A stretch of DNA of 64,000 nucleotides from Flavobacteriales bacterium (GTDB taxonomy: Bacteria > Bacteroidota > Bacteroidia > UBA10329). Positions 26,973-34,612 of this stretch are shown here, piece by piece. The notes under the pieces were generated by a model that ran no database searches, was not told the DNA's origin, and saw only the letters and a list, made by a program, of their open reading frames with translations. The stretch's first letter is position 1. Each line of letters begins with the position of its first letter. Location of the stretch: assembly GCA_020635495.1 (NCBI GenBank), contig JACJZQ010000004.1:1-64000 (forward strand), given 5' to 3'. The translations under genes and the position numbers were made by a program.

Positions 26973-28208
26973 ATGGCCTATTTAAGTCAAACATTGAATG
27001 AAGCCGCTGAAGGCACCTCATTCGCACTCAAGTTCAAATACTTCTTATTTCTGCTGGCAACCAGCATTCTTCTGCTGCCCATTCCGTGGTTGGTAGTTGT
27101 AATTGCTCTGACCATGCTTTGGGTTGGTATCATCGGCTGGACGTATAAAACCGCACCTGCACAATGGCTTTCTAAAAAACTGAATGCAGGTGCGCTTTGG
27201 CTATCGCGAAAAATCATGAAGGACGAACGCGACAGCCCGTATCTGTTCTCGTACATCGGCATTGGCATTTACGCTCCGTTGCTGTTCATCGGTTCATACT
27301 ATTTCCAAGTGGTTTACTTGGATGCCAACAACCATTGGGGTTGGGAAAACTGGCTGGCCGCATTGGCTTACAATGTGATGAATTATGGTCCGTATTTCGC
27401 GTTCTTTTCGCAGGTGGCCACCATGATCCATAAGGAAGGCCACACACCAAAAGGTATGTTTAAGAAGCCGTTGGAGATGTTCAACAATTTCCACGGACAC
27501 TTTCTGGCGTTGCTTTACGGACACGTTCCGCAAGGTTATCCGATGGGCCACATGCGCATCCATCACAAGCACGATAATGCGGCCGATGATGTGACCTCAA
27601 CCATTTTCTATGACCGCTCTCATGCTGCGCGATTCCTCATCTATCTGTTGGAATTTGCCTTCTTCTGGACGGGAATTTCAGTAGCTCACTACCACTACAA
27701 AAAGGGCAAGATGGCCGAATTCCGAAAGATGGCTTACGGTATGCTGGCTTTCTACGGCTTCATGGCGATGGTCATGTATATCAACTTCTGGTTTGGGTTT
27801 GCTTACCTGCTTATTCCGCACCTGAGTTGCATCTTTTTGTTAGCTGCCATCAATTACACGTGGCATGCTTGGACAGATCCTTCAGAACCAAAGAACATCT
27901 ACAAGAACAGCATCACGGTTTTGGATGGTCAGTACAACGTTTACAATGAGGACTTTCATGTGGAGCACCACAAACGTCCACAAACGCATTGGCGCGAATA
28001 TCCCGTCAACTTTGAGAAACACATTGAAGAGTACAAGCAGAACCGCGCAGTGATCTTTAAGGATACGCAGGCTTTTGAGGTTTTCTTTCTGATTCTCTTC
28101 AATGATTTCGAAAAGATGGCAGATAAATTCGTTGACCTGAACGGAGACATGAGTCGCGAGGACATCATTGCTTTGCTTAAATACCGGCTGCAACCAGCAA
28201 AAGCATAG
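26973..28208 (+). CDS. Membrane-bound diiron fatty acid desaturase/hydroxylase-like protein
   Basis: This 411-residue integral membrane protein has several hydrophobic segments (about 22-58, 95-115, 225-240, 255-295) and three histidine boxes: His153-Lys-Glu-Gly-His157, His193-x3-His197-His198-x-His200, and His329-x2-His332-His333. These are the diiron ligands of the fatty-acid desaturase/hydroxylase superfamily (PF00487), which oxidises lipid chains at the membrane with O2. The exact substrate is unknown. It lies in the same direction as an M19 dipeptidase gene 15 bases downstream. Confidence 0.88.
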   Translation: MAYLSQTLNEAAEGTSFALKFKYFLFLLATSILLLPIPWLVVVIALTMLWVGIIGWTYKTAPAQWLSKKLNAGALWLSRKIMKDERDSPYLFSYIGIGIYAPLLFIGSYYFQVVYLDANNHWGWENWLAALAYNVMNYGPYFAFFSQVATMIHKEGHTPKGMFKKPLEMFNNFHGHFLALLYGHVPQGYPMGHMRIHHKHDNAADDVTSTIFYDRSHAARFLIYLLEFAFFWTGISVAHYHYKKGKMAEFRKMAYGMLAFYGFMAMVMYINFWFGFAYLLIPHLSCIFLLAAINYTWHAWTDPSEPKNIYKNSITVLDGQYNVYNEDFHVEHHKRPQTHWREYPVNFEKHIEEYKQNRAVIFKDTQAFEVFFLILFNDFEKMADKFVDLNGDMSREDIIALLKYRLQPAKA

Positions 28209-28223
28209 TAACTTGGCGCCTCG

Positions 28224-29495
28224 ATGCGCTGGTTCACTTTTTTCCTTTTCTCCTTTTTCGTTTCCACTATTTCAGCTCAGGAAATCCACGAATTCATGGA
28301 TCTACAGATTCATCCGTGTATGCATGTTCCGTATTCATTCTTCGGAACTGGATTGGAGTATTTCGAAGAAGGAAACGAGCCAGGTTTGACATGGAAGCAT
28401 CAGCTTACCAACGTCAATTACGCCAACTACCTGCGCAAGAACAAGGGGGCACGGATTCTATGCGTTGGCGCACTCACCCAGGAGAACATCGCTTCGAAAA
28501 AACGCGGTAGAAAGGTCATTCTGAAACAGATCAAGTATGTGAACGATTTCGTTGCTGCGAATTCGGATGATTTTGCGGTTGCAAGAACACCACAAGAAGT
28601 TCGAGACCTCGTTCACAACACTGATAAGACCATCATCATTCATTCAATTGAAGGAGGGAAGCGATTAATCAACTCGCAGGAGGACGCCAACTTTTGGGCG
28701 GAGCAAGGCGTGGCATTCATCACGTTGGTGCATCTGGTTGATAGTAAATTGGGCGCAGCTGCAAACCAGCCGATGTTCGCGCTGAAAGTGCTCAATTTCA
28801 AGAGTTTATTTCGAAAAGAGAAAAACCGCAGATTGACGGAAAAGGGTAAACAGGCCATTGTTTGGTTGGCCAATGCTGGCATCATGACCGACCTCACGCA
28901 CATGAGCGATAGCACTCGGAAAGACGCATTAGCTTGGATGGAAGAGAAGGGAATTCCACCGTTGGTAACACATGACGTGTTCAAACCGATTCAGAACCAA
29001 CCGCGCGGAATGGAAGAGGAAGATGTCCTGAAAGTGTATGCGAATGATGGAATGATTTCGCTTCCGATCAGTGGCGAAACGTGCCGTCCGTACAAACCAC
29101 GAGCGGATTATCAAGCGAAGTTGGATTCGCTGGAGCGTTATTGCAATGGTTCCATCGACAGCTACAAATTCATGTACGAACAAGTCAAGGAATTCTTGCA
29201 AAAAGAGTTGTCGCAAGATCAGGTTGAGAATCTTTCCATCGGGTTTCAGACTGATTTCAATGGTTGGTTGAATCATCACCACGGACGATATGGCGAGGAC
29301 GGTTGCTTCGAAGCCGATCCAGACAGCACGTACGAGGAAATTGAACTGAAAGGATTGGCGCATCCTGGTCTGTTGGAATCGCATTGGCGATTGCTGGAGA
29401 AAGAAGGCGTTGACCTGGAACCGATCAAGCGCTCATCAGAAAAATTCTTGCAGATGTGGCAGTTCTTTCTCGACAATAAAGGGAAATTCGAATGA
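28224..29495 (+). CDS. M19 family (membrane/renal dipeptidase-like) metallohydrolase, secreted
   Basis: A signal peptide (MRWFTFFLFSFFVSTISA) precedes a 405-residue amidohydrolase-fold domain of the M19 type. Conserved metal and catalytic elements include the bridging Glu in IHSIEGG, His in TDLTHMSDST, His in PPLVTHDVFKP and Asp in IGFQTDFNGW. The N-terminal metal motif, HxD or HxH in relatives, reads Gln-Ile-His-Pro-Cys here, so the first ligand appears replaced. It probably cleaves dipeptides or a related amide in the periplasm if the metal site is intact. It overlaps the next gene by four bases. Confidence 0.85.
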   Translation: MRWFTFFLFSFFVSTISAQEIHEFMDLQIHPCMHVPYSFFGTGLEYFEEGNEPGLTWKHQLTNVNYANYLRKNKGARILCVGALTQENIASKKRGRKVILKQIKYVNDFVAANSDDFAVARTPQEVRDLVHNTDKTIIIHSIEGGKRLINSQEDANFWAEQGVAFITLVHLVDSKLGAAANQPMFALKVLNFKSLFRKEKNRRLTEKGKQAIVWLANAGIMTDLTHMSDSTRKDALAWMEEKGIPPLVTHDVFKPIQNQPRGMEEEDVLKVYANDGMISLPISGETCRPYKPRADYQAKLDSLERYCNGSIDSYKFMYEQVKEFLQKELSQDQVENLSIGFQTDFNGWLNHHHGRYGEDGCFEADPDSTYEEIELKGLAHPGLLESHWRLLEKEGVDLEPIKRSSEKFLQMWQFFLDNKGKFE

Positions 29496-29872
29496 GCGAG
29501 AGCACCGAATCATGGTACTTGAAACACGGAGAACCAAACCGTTCTTGCTTTCTGGCCATGCGTGAAATAGTTCGGAGATCGGATGCAGAAGTTGAGGAAA
29601 CTATCAAATATGGCGCTCCGTGTTTTATGTATCGCGGCAGGGCATTCTGCTATCTGTGGAAAGACAAGAAAACAAGCGAGCCGTACTTCCTGTTGGTTGA
29701 AGGAAAGCACTTGAACAATCCTGCGTTGGAGGCTGGCGACAGAAAACGGATGAAGGTGTTGCGGGTTGACCCCAATCAGGATCTGGAGGTAACCACAATC
29801 ACATCCGTTCTGCAAGAAGCGTTAGACCTTTATCGCAGCGGAACAATCAAGACCAAAAAAAGACAACTATAA
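29492..29872 (+). CDS. DUF1801 (YdhG-like) domain protein
   Basis: This 126-residue cytoplasmic protein fits the DUF1801/YdhG fold: REIVRRSDAEVEETIKYGAPCFMYRGRAFCYLW is the characteristic early segment, followed by FLLVEGKHLNNPAL. The function of the family is not established, and it is structurally related to frataxin-like folds in some descriptions. It starts in an ATGA overlap with the M19 gene and precedes the OsmC-like gene by 11 bases, suggesting one transcript. Confidence 0.8.
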   Translation: MSESTESWYLKHGEPNRSCFLAMREIVRRSDAEVEETIKYGAPCFMYRGRAFCYLWKDKKTSEPYFLLVEGKHLNNPALEAGDRKRMKVLRVDPNQDLEVTTITSVLQEALDLYRSGTIKTKKRQL

Positions 29873-29883
29873 AACCGTAAACG

Positions 29884-30303
29884 ATGGCAAAGCACTTTGA
29901 TGTTAAGACAGTTTGGAAGGAAGGAATGGTGTTCGAGAATCACATCCGACAGCATGTGGTTTTGAGTGATGCGCTGCCCGAATTGGGTCAGGATTCAGCA
30001 GCCGGACCTAAGGAATTGGTACTATCGGGGTTAGCGTCCTGTACGGGAATGGATGTGGTTTCGCTGCTTCGAAAAATGCGTGTGGATTTCACAGGATTGG
30101 AAATTCAGATCGAGACCCAACTCACCGAAGAACACCCGAAGGTTTTCGATGAGATCAATATGAAATACATCGTTTCGGGAAAGGAACTTGACAAGGCCAA
30201 AGTGGAGAAGGCCATTACGCTTTCGTACGATAAATATTGCGGTGTTTCGGCCATGCTCAAGAAGAACGGGCCGATCACGTACAGTATCGAATACGCTGAA
30301 TAG
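29884..30303 (+). CDS. OsmC/Ohr family protein
   Basis: This 139-residue protein has the two redox cysteines of the family, one in LSGLASCTGMDVVSLL and one in YDKYCGVSAMLKK. OsmC/Ohr proteins reduce organic hydroperoxides with thiols. This sequence belongs to the YhfA-like subgroup by appearance, whose substrate is less certain. It is the last gene of the desaturase-M19-DUF1801 run and ends next to the convergent OmpA gene. Confidence 0.9.
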   Translation: MAKHFDVKTVWKEGMVFENHIRQHVVLSDALPELGQDSAAGPKELVLSGLASCTGMDVVSLLRKMRVDFTGLEIQIETQLTEEHPKVFDEINMKYIVSGKELDKAKVEKAITLSYDKYCGVSAMLKKNGPITYSIEYAE

Positions 30304-30305
30304 CT

Positions 30306-31514
30306 CTAGTAGCTAATTACCCGTAATTCAACCCTACGATTCAACTGTTGTTCCATTGGTGTTTTAGGGTCAGGATAGAGCATTTGCGAACAATTGAATC
30401 CTTCAGCTTTCATCCTTTCTTCCGAAACACCTCTTTTTACTAGGAATTGCTTTACTCTATTTGCTCGGTTTTCAGACAGATTTTGACTGTGCTCAATTCC
30501 TCCAATTCCTCTATAGCAACCGTTTGTATGCCCCTCGATCAAAATTTCTAAAGAGGGGTTTTTTCGCATCAACTTTAACAACCTACCAAAAGAAGGTCTT
30601 GATGAAGGAAGAGGAGTGGCAATTCCACCATAGAAGTTGATGTTCCTCAAAGTCATCTTAAGTCCAGCTCTCAGCCTTGGTAAAAGGGTTATCAATGGTT
30701 CCAGTTTATGGTTTTCGGAGGTGGTCACAACCTCTTCGTTGAAAAGGTATTTTTTCCCATCAACGGAAAAGACATAGTCTCTCATTCGATTTCCCTTTTG
30801 AACCGGGGCCTCAAAACTGTATTCTCCTTCTGCATCGGTTGTAGATTCCGCCAACACTTCACCATGTTTTTCTTCCCAAGTAACAGTTGCGTTTTCTATG
30901 GCCTTACCTGTTTCTTCATCTTTAACCACACCCGAAACCGTCTTGGTGGTGTAGTAGTTGAATGAAAGATTGAAACCTGTTTCTGTTCCTTGAACATTGT
31001 TCAGAACCAGAAAATAGCAATCGCCCTTTTCGGTTTTGATAGCTTGGCTGTAAGGATTTCCAGGTCCAGATCGGACAAATTTCTCACTTGCGCCCATCGA
31101 CAAACCGGTTACGCTAAGAAACTCAGGGTCGTTTCGTGAGATATTACTTCGTATCGGCTTAACCGATTTGTCTTGCACATCAGCACAGAAATCTTCGTCC
31201 GTGTATTCAAAAAGCATGAAATCGAAGTCAGCATCGGTGTCTGTCGGATAGATTTTGAACGTGAGATAATCATCAACGAGTGCCTCGAATCGGAACCATG
31301 CCGAGTGTGTTTCTTCCTCAAAATACATGCTGGAATTACTTGAGTTTCCAGAAATCTCCAGCACCTTTCCTGGCCAGCAAGGGGTGGTTTCAAACTTGTA
31401 ACTGCCTTTTGCTGCAATTTCTACAGCATCATGACAATCTCCTTTCAAATCAACATTTTGAGCGGATAGACCAAAATTTAGCGTAGCTAACAAAAAAAGG
31501 TAGAGAAGTCTCAT
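30306..31514 (-). CDS. OmpA family outer-membrane protein
   Basis: This 402-residue protein begins with a signal peptide (MRLLYLFLLATLNFGLSA). An N-terminal beta-sandwich-like region (about 25-195) is similar to the pre-peptidase or adhesive domains of Bacteroidota. A carboxypeptidase-regulatory-like repeat follows (about 200-275, SGVVKDEETGKAIENATV). A C-terminal OmpA peptidoglycan-binding domain (about 300-402) has ILIEGHTNG and NLSENRANRVKQFLVKRGV. It likely anchors the outer membrane to the cell wall. Confidence 0.9.
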   Translation of the reverse strand: MRLLYLFLLATLNFGLSAQNVDLKGDCHDAVEIAAKGSYKFETTPCWPGKVLEISGNSSNSSMYFEEETHSAWFRFEALVDDYLTFKIYPTDTDADFDFMLFEYTDEDFCADVQDKSVKPIRSNISRNDPEFLSVTGLSMGASEKFVRSGPGNPYSQAIKTEKGDCYFLVLNNVQGTETGFNLSFNYYTTKTVSGVVKDEETGKAIENATVTWEEKHGEVLAESTTDAEGEYSFEAPVQKGNRMRDYVFSVDGKKYLFNEEVVTTSENHKLEPLITLLPRLRAGLKMTLRNINFYGGIATPLPSSRPSFGRLLKLMRKNPSLEILIEGHTNGCYRGIGGIEHSQNLSENRANRVKQFLVKRGVSEERMKAEGFNCSQMLYPDPKTPMEQQLNRRVELRVISY

Positions 31515-31593
31515 TCGGTGGGCGGTTGGCTACTCGTAAAACGTTCGCCAGCTGAAGATATTCTAGCTCGTTTTTTCAGTTATGTTGCAAAGA

Positions 31594-32640
31594 TCATTCA
31601 GAGAGCTTCAGAACCAGCATCTTGTTGTCTTTCACCGTTCCGAGAAAGACCATGTTCCCGAAAGGCGCAGCAACTGATGATGCCGAAGCTTGCGAGCCAT
31701 GGTTCGTATAAATGCTTTCGACCGAATAATCGCCTTTTCCGCGATACTGGATTTTGAGAATCTCCGATGGAGCGGTTTCCTTTTTGCCTTTCGCATACGC
31801 TGTAAATCGAAGCAAATTCGGATGGCATCCGACCCACAGATTTCCATCCGCATCAAATTCGATGTTGTCTACACCCGTTCCACACGGAATGTCCTCGATG
31901 AAAGTCAGCGAATTGTCTTCCGCTTTCTTGTAAACCTTGATGAGAAACCGTCTGGGCGAAGCTACGAAAACCAGATTTCGTTCCGCATCTATGTTAATGC
32001 CGTTGGCGAATGAAATTCCTTCCGCAGCCTCACTGAATTGCTGCCCATCGAAATACAGCACATTCGAAATGGCCAGATTGCCGTAGTCTTCCAACAATCG
32101 CCCGAATCCGTGGGCATTCCCGTGGTCGTTGGTCACATAAAACCGATTTTCATCCAGTAGCACAACATCATTAGGGCTTACCAATTTGGTCGATTTTTCG
32201 GTACGAGTGTGTGTCAATTCTTTCCCCACCAGCGTAAAAATCTCGATGGAATGTTCATTCAACATGTGATTGACCACCGCAATGGTGTAAACACTATCTC
32301 GCCTGAACATGGAAATTCCGTGAGGAGCAAAGGCTTTTCCGAAGTCTGCAGTCAAGTGCGTCAGCACAAAATTGCCACTCTTCAACTCCATGTAATACAG
32401 ACCGCCTTTTTCCTGTTCGGTCGCTGGAAATTGCATGCGAGCCGTTGCCGAAACAATGGCAAAGCTGTCTTCTCTGCATACCGTAATGTCTTCTGCACCC
32501 GTGATAGGAATCTCCAGCAATGTCTCGCCATCAAACCGATTTTCTACGTTGCGGAAAAAGCCCGTAGAGATGAACGTGTACAGCACAAAACCTAACAGGA
32601 CAAGTATGAGAAGGAGTAGGGTTTTCTTGGTTTTGGACAT
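31594..32640 (-). CDS. Paraoxonase/arylesterase-like lactonase (PON family)
   Basis: This 348-residue protein has an uncleaved N-terminal anchor (about 7-27) and a six-bladed propeller. Calcium ligands of human PON1 are matched by Glu50, Asn157, Asn213, Asp258 and Asn259 (GAEDIT, SPNDVV, FANGIN, VDNIEF). The catalytic histidine pair is matched by His107 (APHGIS) and His125 (VVNHM), and GCHPN is kept at 271-275. The N-terminal anchor also mirrors the retained leader of PON1. Likely activity is hydrolysis of lactones or aryl esters, facing the periplasm. It is an isolated gene upstream of the OmpA gene. Confidence 0.88.
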   Translation of the reverse strand: MSKTKKTLLLLILVLLGFVLYTFISTGFFRNVENRFDGETLLEIPITGAEDITVCREDSFAIVSATARMQFPATEQEKGGLYYMELKSGNFVLTHLTADFGKAFAPHGISMFRRDSVYTIAVVNHMLNEHSIEIFTLVGKELTHTRTEKSTKLVSPNDVVLLDENRFYVTNDHGNAHGFGRLLEDYGNLAISNVLYFDGQQFSEAAEGISFANGINIDAERNLVFVASPRRFLIKVYKKAEDNSLTFIEDIPCGTGVDNIEFDADGNLWVGCHPNLLRFTAYAKGKKETAPSEILKIQYRGKGDYSVESIYTNHGSQASASSVAAPFGNMVFLGTVKDNKMLVLKLSE

Positions 32641-32680
32641 GGGAGAAGGTTTGAACTAAAAGTAGTTTTTCCATCTCGAT

Positions 32681-33553
32681 TCATGAATCGAACTCCTCGA
32701 TCAAAACACCCATTTTACCCATTTGGTAATCGCGCAAAGCTTCCATTATCTGGGTCTGATTGTTCATCACAAACGGACCGTAAGTGGCCAATGGTTCGTT
32801 GATCGGTTCACCAGCCAGCAGAATGGCACGGGTGTCTTCCAAACCTTCAAACGCAATGCTTTCGCCATCGTTCTTAAACCATGTGAGGTCTTTCTTCTTA
32901 GCAGTGGTGCCATCAAAACTCAGTTTGCCATCCAACTGGTAAACAAATGCATTAAAATTCTTCGGGAGGTCAACTTCCATTTTGCCACCTTTCTCAATGT
33001 CGAATCGCATGACCAACATTGGAGTCATCAACTCAATCGGGCCTTCTTTACCAAGTGCCTTCCCAGCTACAATTCCAGCTTTCACTTTTCCGTCTTCAGA
33101 AGTAACGGTTGGTGTGTTTTCAGCGGTCAAAGGCTGGTACTTGGCAGGTTCCATCTTTTTGGATGCAGGTGTGTTGGCCCAAAACTGGATGAACTCAAAA
33201 TCGCCTCCGTTCTCTGCCATGTGCTTTGGTGGTCGCTCGCTATGGATGATGCCTCTTCCGCTGTTCATCCATTGCGCGCCACCTGCTTCAATGATGCTTT
33301 TTGTTCCCAACGAATCGCGGTGATGGACCGCTCCTTTGAAGATGAGCGTTACAGGCGAAAAACCGCGGTGTGGATGCGGCCCAACGCCCAATTCTCGTTC
33401 GTGTTGACCGCCTGGAAGTGTGTCATCCCAATGGTGTACCAGAAGGAATGGATCGATCTGTTCTATGCCATGCGTTGGTAGTGGTTGATCCAATAGAATG
33501 CCGCCCATGTTCACGCGCTGAGCGGATATGATCTGGTTGATTGTACGTTTCAT
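32681..33553 (-). CDS. Pirin family protein
   Basis: This 290-residue bicupin has the N-terminal metal-site motif PHPHRGFSPVTLIFKGAVHHRDS followed by the Glu-containing GRGIIHSERP, matching the His3-Glu iron site of pirins. The C-terminal cupin is complete. Some bacterial pirins have quercetinase activity; others act as regulators. The actual role here is unknown. It lies alone between the PON-like gene and the DUF4440 lipoprotein. Confidence 0.93.
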   Translation of the reverse strand: MKRTINQIISAQRVNMGGILLDQPLPTHGIEQIDPFLLVHHWDDTLPGGQHERELGVGPHPHRGFSPVTLIFKGAVHHRDSLGTKSIIEAGGAQWMNSGRGIIHSERPPKHMAENGGDFEFIQFWANTPASKKMEPAKYQPLTAENTPTVTSEDGKVKAGIVAGKALGKEGPIELMTPMLVMRFDIEKGGKMEVDLPKNFNAFVYQLDGKLSFDGTTAKKKDLTWFKNDGESIAFEGLEDTRAILLAGEPINEPLATYGPFVMNNQTQIMEALRDYQMGKMGVLIEEFDS

Positions 33554-33604
33554 AGTCCTAATTAATGTTTAAACATTGATTTAACAATGAACGCTGTAAA
33601 GAGT

Positions 33605-34036
33605 TCAACTCGAATGGTCGTAGATGATCTTCCAACCCTCGTTAAAACGTTTCCAAACCAACGTGAACAGGCCATTTGGTTTGTCTGATTCTCGGATGAG
33701 TTTCCACTTTCCAGTAACGAGATAGTTCTCCGTTCCCAAAGGCTCAACACTTAGAATCTCGAATTCAAGTTTTCCCATTGCCGCTTTATCGGGATACGAT
33801 TTCTTGTAATTATCCAACGTAGCTTGCCAACCATAGTTGATACCTGATTTGCCGATAAATCGTAATGAATCTGAGTTCCAATAACCCTGCATAAAACATT
33901 CAATGTCGCCTTGGTTCCAGCAATTCTGTTGTTCTGCTAGAACGGTTCTGATCTTTTGCTCAGCAGTAGAATCAGGTTGCTGCGGTGCTTGGCAAGCAAG
34001 CATGGACAGCAAAAGGAGGGAAGTCAATTGTTTCAT
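33605..34036 (-). CDS. DUF4440/SnoaL-like NTF2-fold lipoprotein
   Basis: This 143-residue protein has a lipoprotein signal with lipobox LLSMLAC (lipidated Cys15). The mature domain is a small NTF2-like cone: AEQKIRTVLAEQQNCWNQGDIECFMQGYW, then INYGWQATLDNYKKSYPD, ending FTLVWKRFNEGWKIIYDHSS. Such domains bind small ligands or act as scaffolds. No catalytic residues can be assigned. A terminator of the upstream Spy-like gene separates it from that gene. Confidence 0.85.
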   Translation of the reverse strand: MKQLTSLLLLSMLACQAPQQPDSTAEQKIRTVLAEQQNCWNQGDIECFMQGYWNSDSLRFIGKSGINYGWQATLDNYKKSYPDKAAMGKLEFEILSVEPLGTENYLVTGKWKLIRESDKPNGLFTLVWKRFNEGWKIIYDHSS

Positions 34037-34041
34037 TCCAT

Positions 34042-34075
34042 AAAAATAGCCCCAAGGACAGCATCCAAGGGGCTA
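34042..34075 (-). terminator. Terminator of the Spy-like gene
   Basis: On the minus strand TAGCCCC (34075-34069) pairs with GGGGCTA (34053-34047), with extra inner pairing, and is followed by T5. Confidence 0.8.
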
Positions 34076-34098
34076 CATTTCAAATAGGTAACTAACCG

Positions 34099-34563
34099 TT
34101 ATTCAGCGCTTTTCATCTTGCGCTCCTCTAAATGCTTCTGGCGCATTTCCTTTCTCTCTTTCTGGTTGGCATCGAAAACTTTACGCTGCTGAGGCGTTAG
34201 AACAGCTCGTGCTTTGACTTCAGAAGCAGCTTTCACCTTTTCCATTTCGGCTTTTAGCTTGGCAGATTTGTCGATGAGCCCATTGATGGCGTTCATGTCC
34301 GGATTTTCGGAAGATTTTAGAATGGCAATCTTATCTCGAACAGCTTTCAGTTCGGCTCGTTGCCCTTCTATCTGCGCTTTCCCTTCTTGCTTTATCTCTT
34401 TGAGTTGAGCCTTTTGGTCGTCCGTCAGGTCTGGAATATCAGCCAGTAATGAATGATGCTTTCCATGTTTTCCGTTGCGATGACCTTCTTTTGGTCCGTC
34501 TTGCGCAATGCTTGTTCCGACCAGAAGGGCCAAAACAGCCAGTGTTGACATTAACTTTTTCAT
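34099..34563 (-). CDS. Spy/CpxP-like periplasmic LTxxQ protein
   Basis: The ATG at 34563 begins the signal peptide MKKLMSTLAVLALLVGTSIA; a TTG nine bases upstream is in frame but less likely. The 154-residue product is helical and highly charged and carries two LTxxQ motifs (LTDDQ and LTPQQ), the hallmark of Spy/CpxP periplasmic chaperones and metal-stress proteins. A His-rich stretch (GHRNGKHGKHH) near the mature N-terminus might bind metal. No two-component regulator is adjacent. Confidence 0.85.
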   Translation of the reverse strand: MKKLMSTLAVLALLVGTSIAQDGPKEGHRNGKHGKHHSLLADIPDLTDDQKAQLKEIKQEGKAQIEGQRAELKAVRDKIAILKSSENPDMNAINGLIDKSAKLKAEMEKVKAASEVKARAVLTPQQRKVFDANQKERKEMRQKHLEERKMKSAE

Positions 34564-34612
34564 GATTTTCAATTTTAGTGTACTGGTCAGATTTCAAAAG
34601 CGCTGCCAGGGT

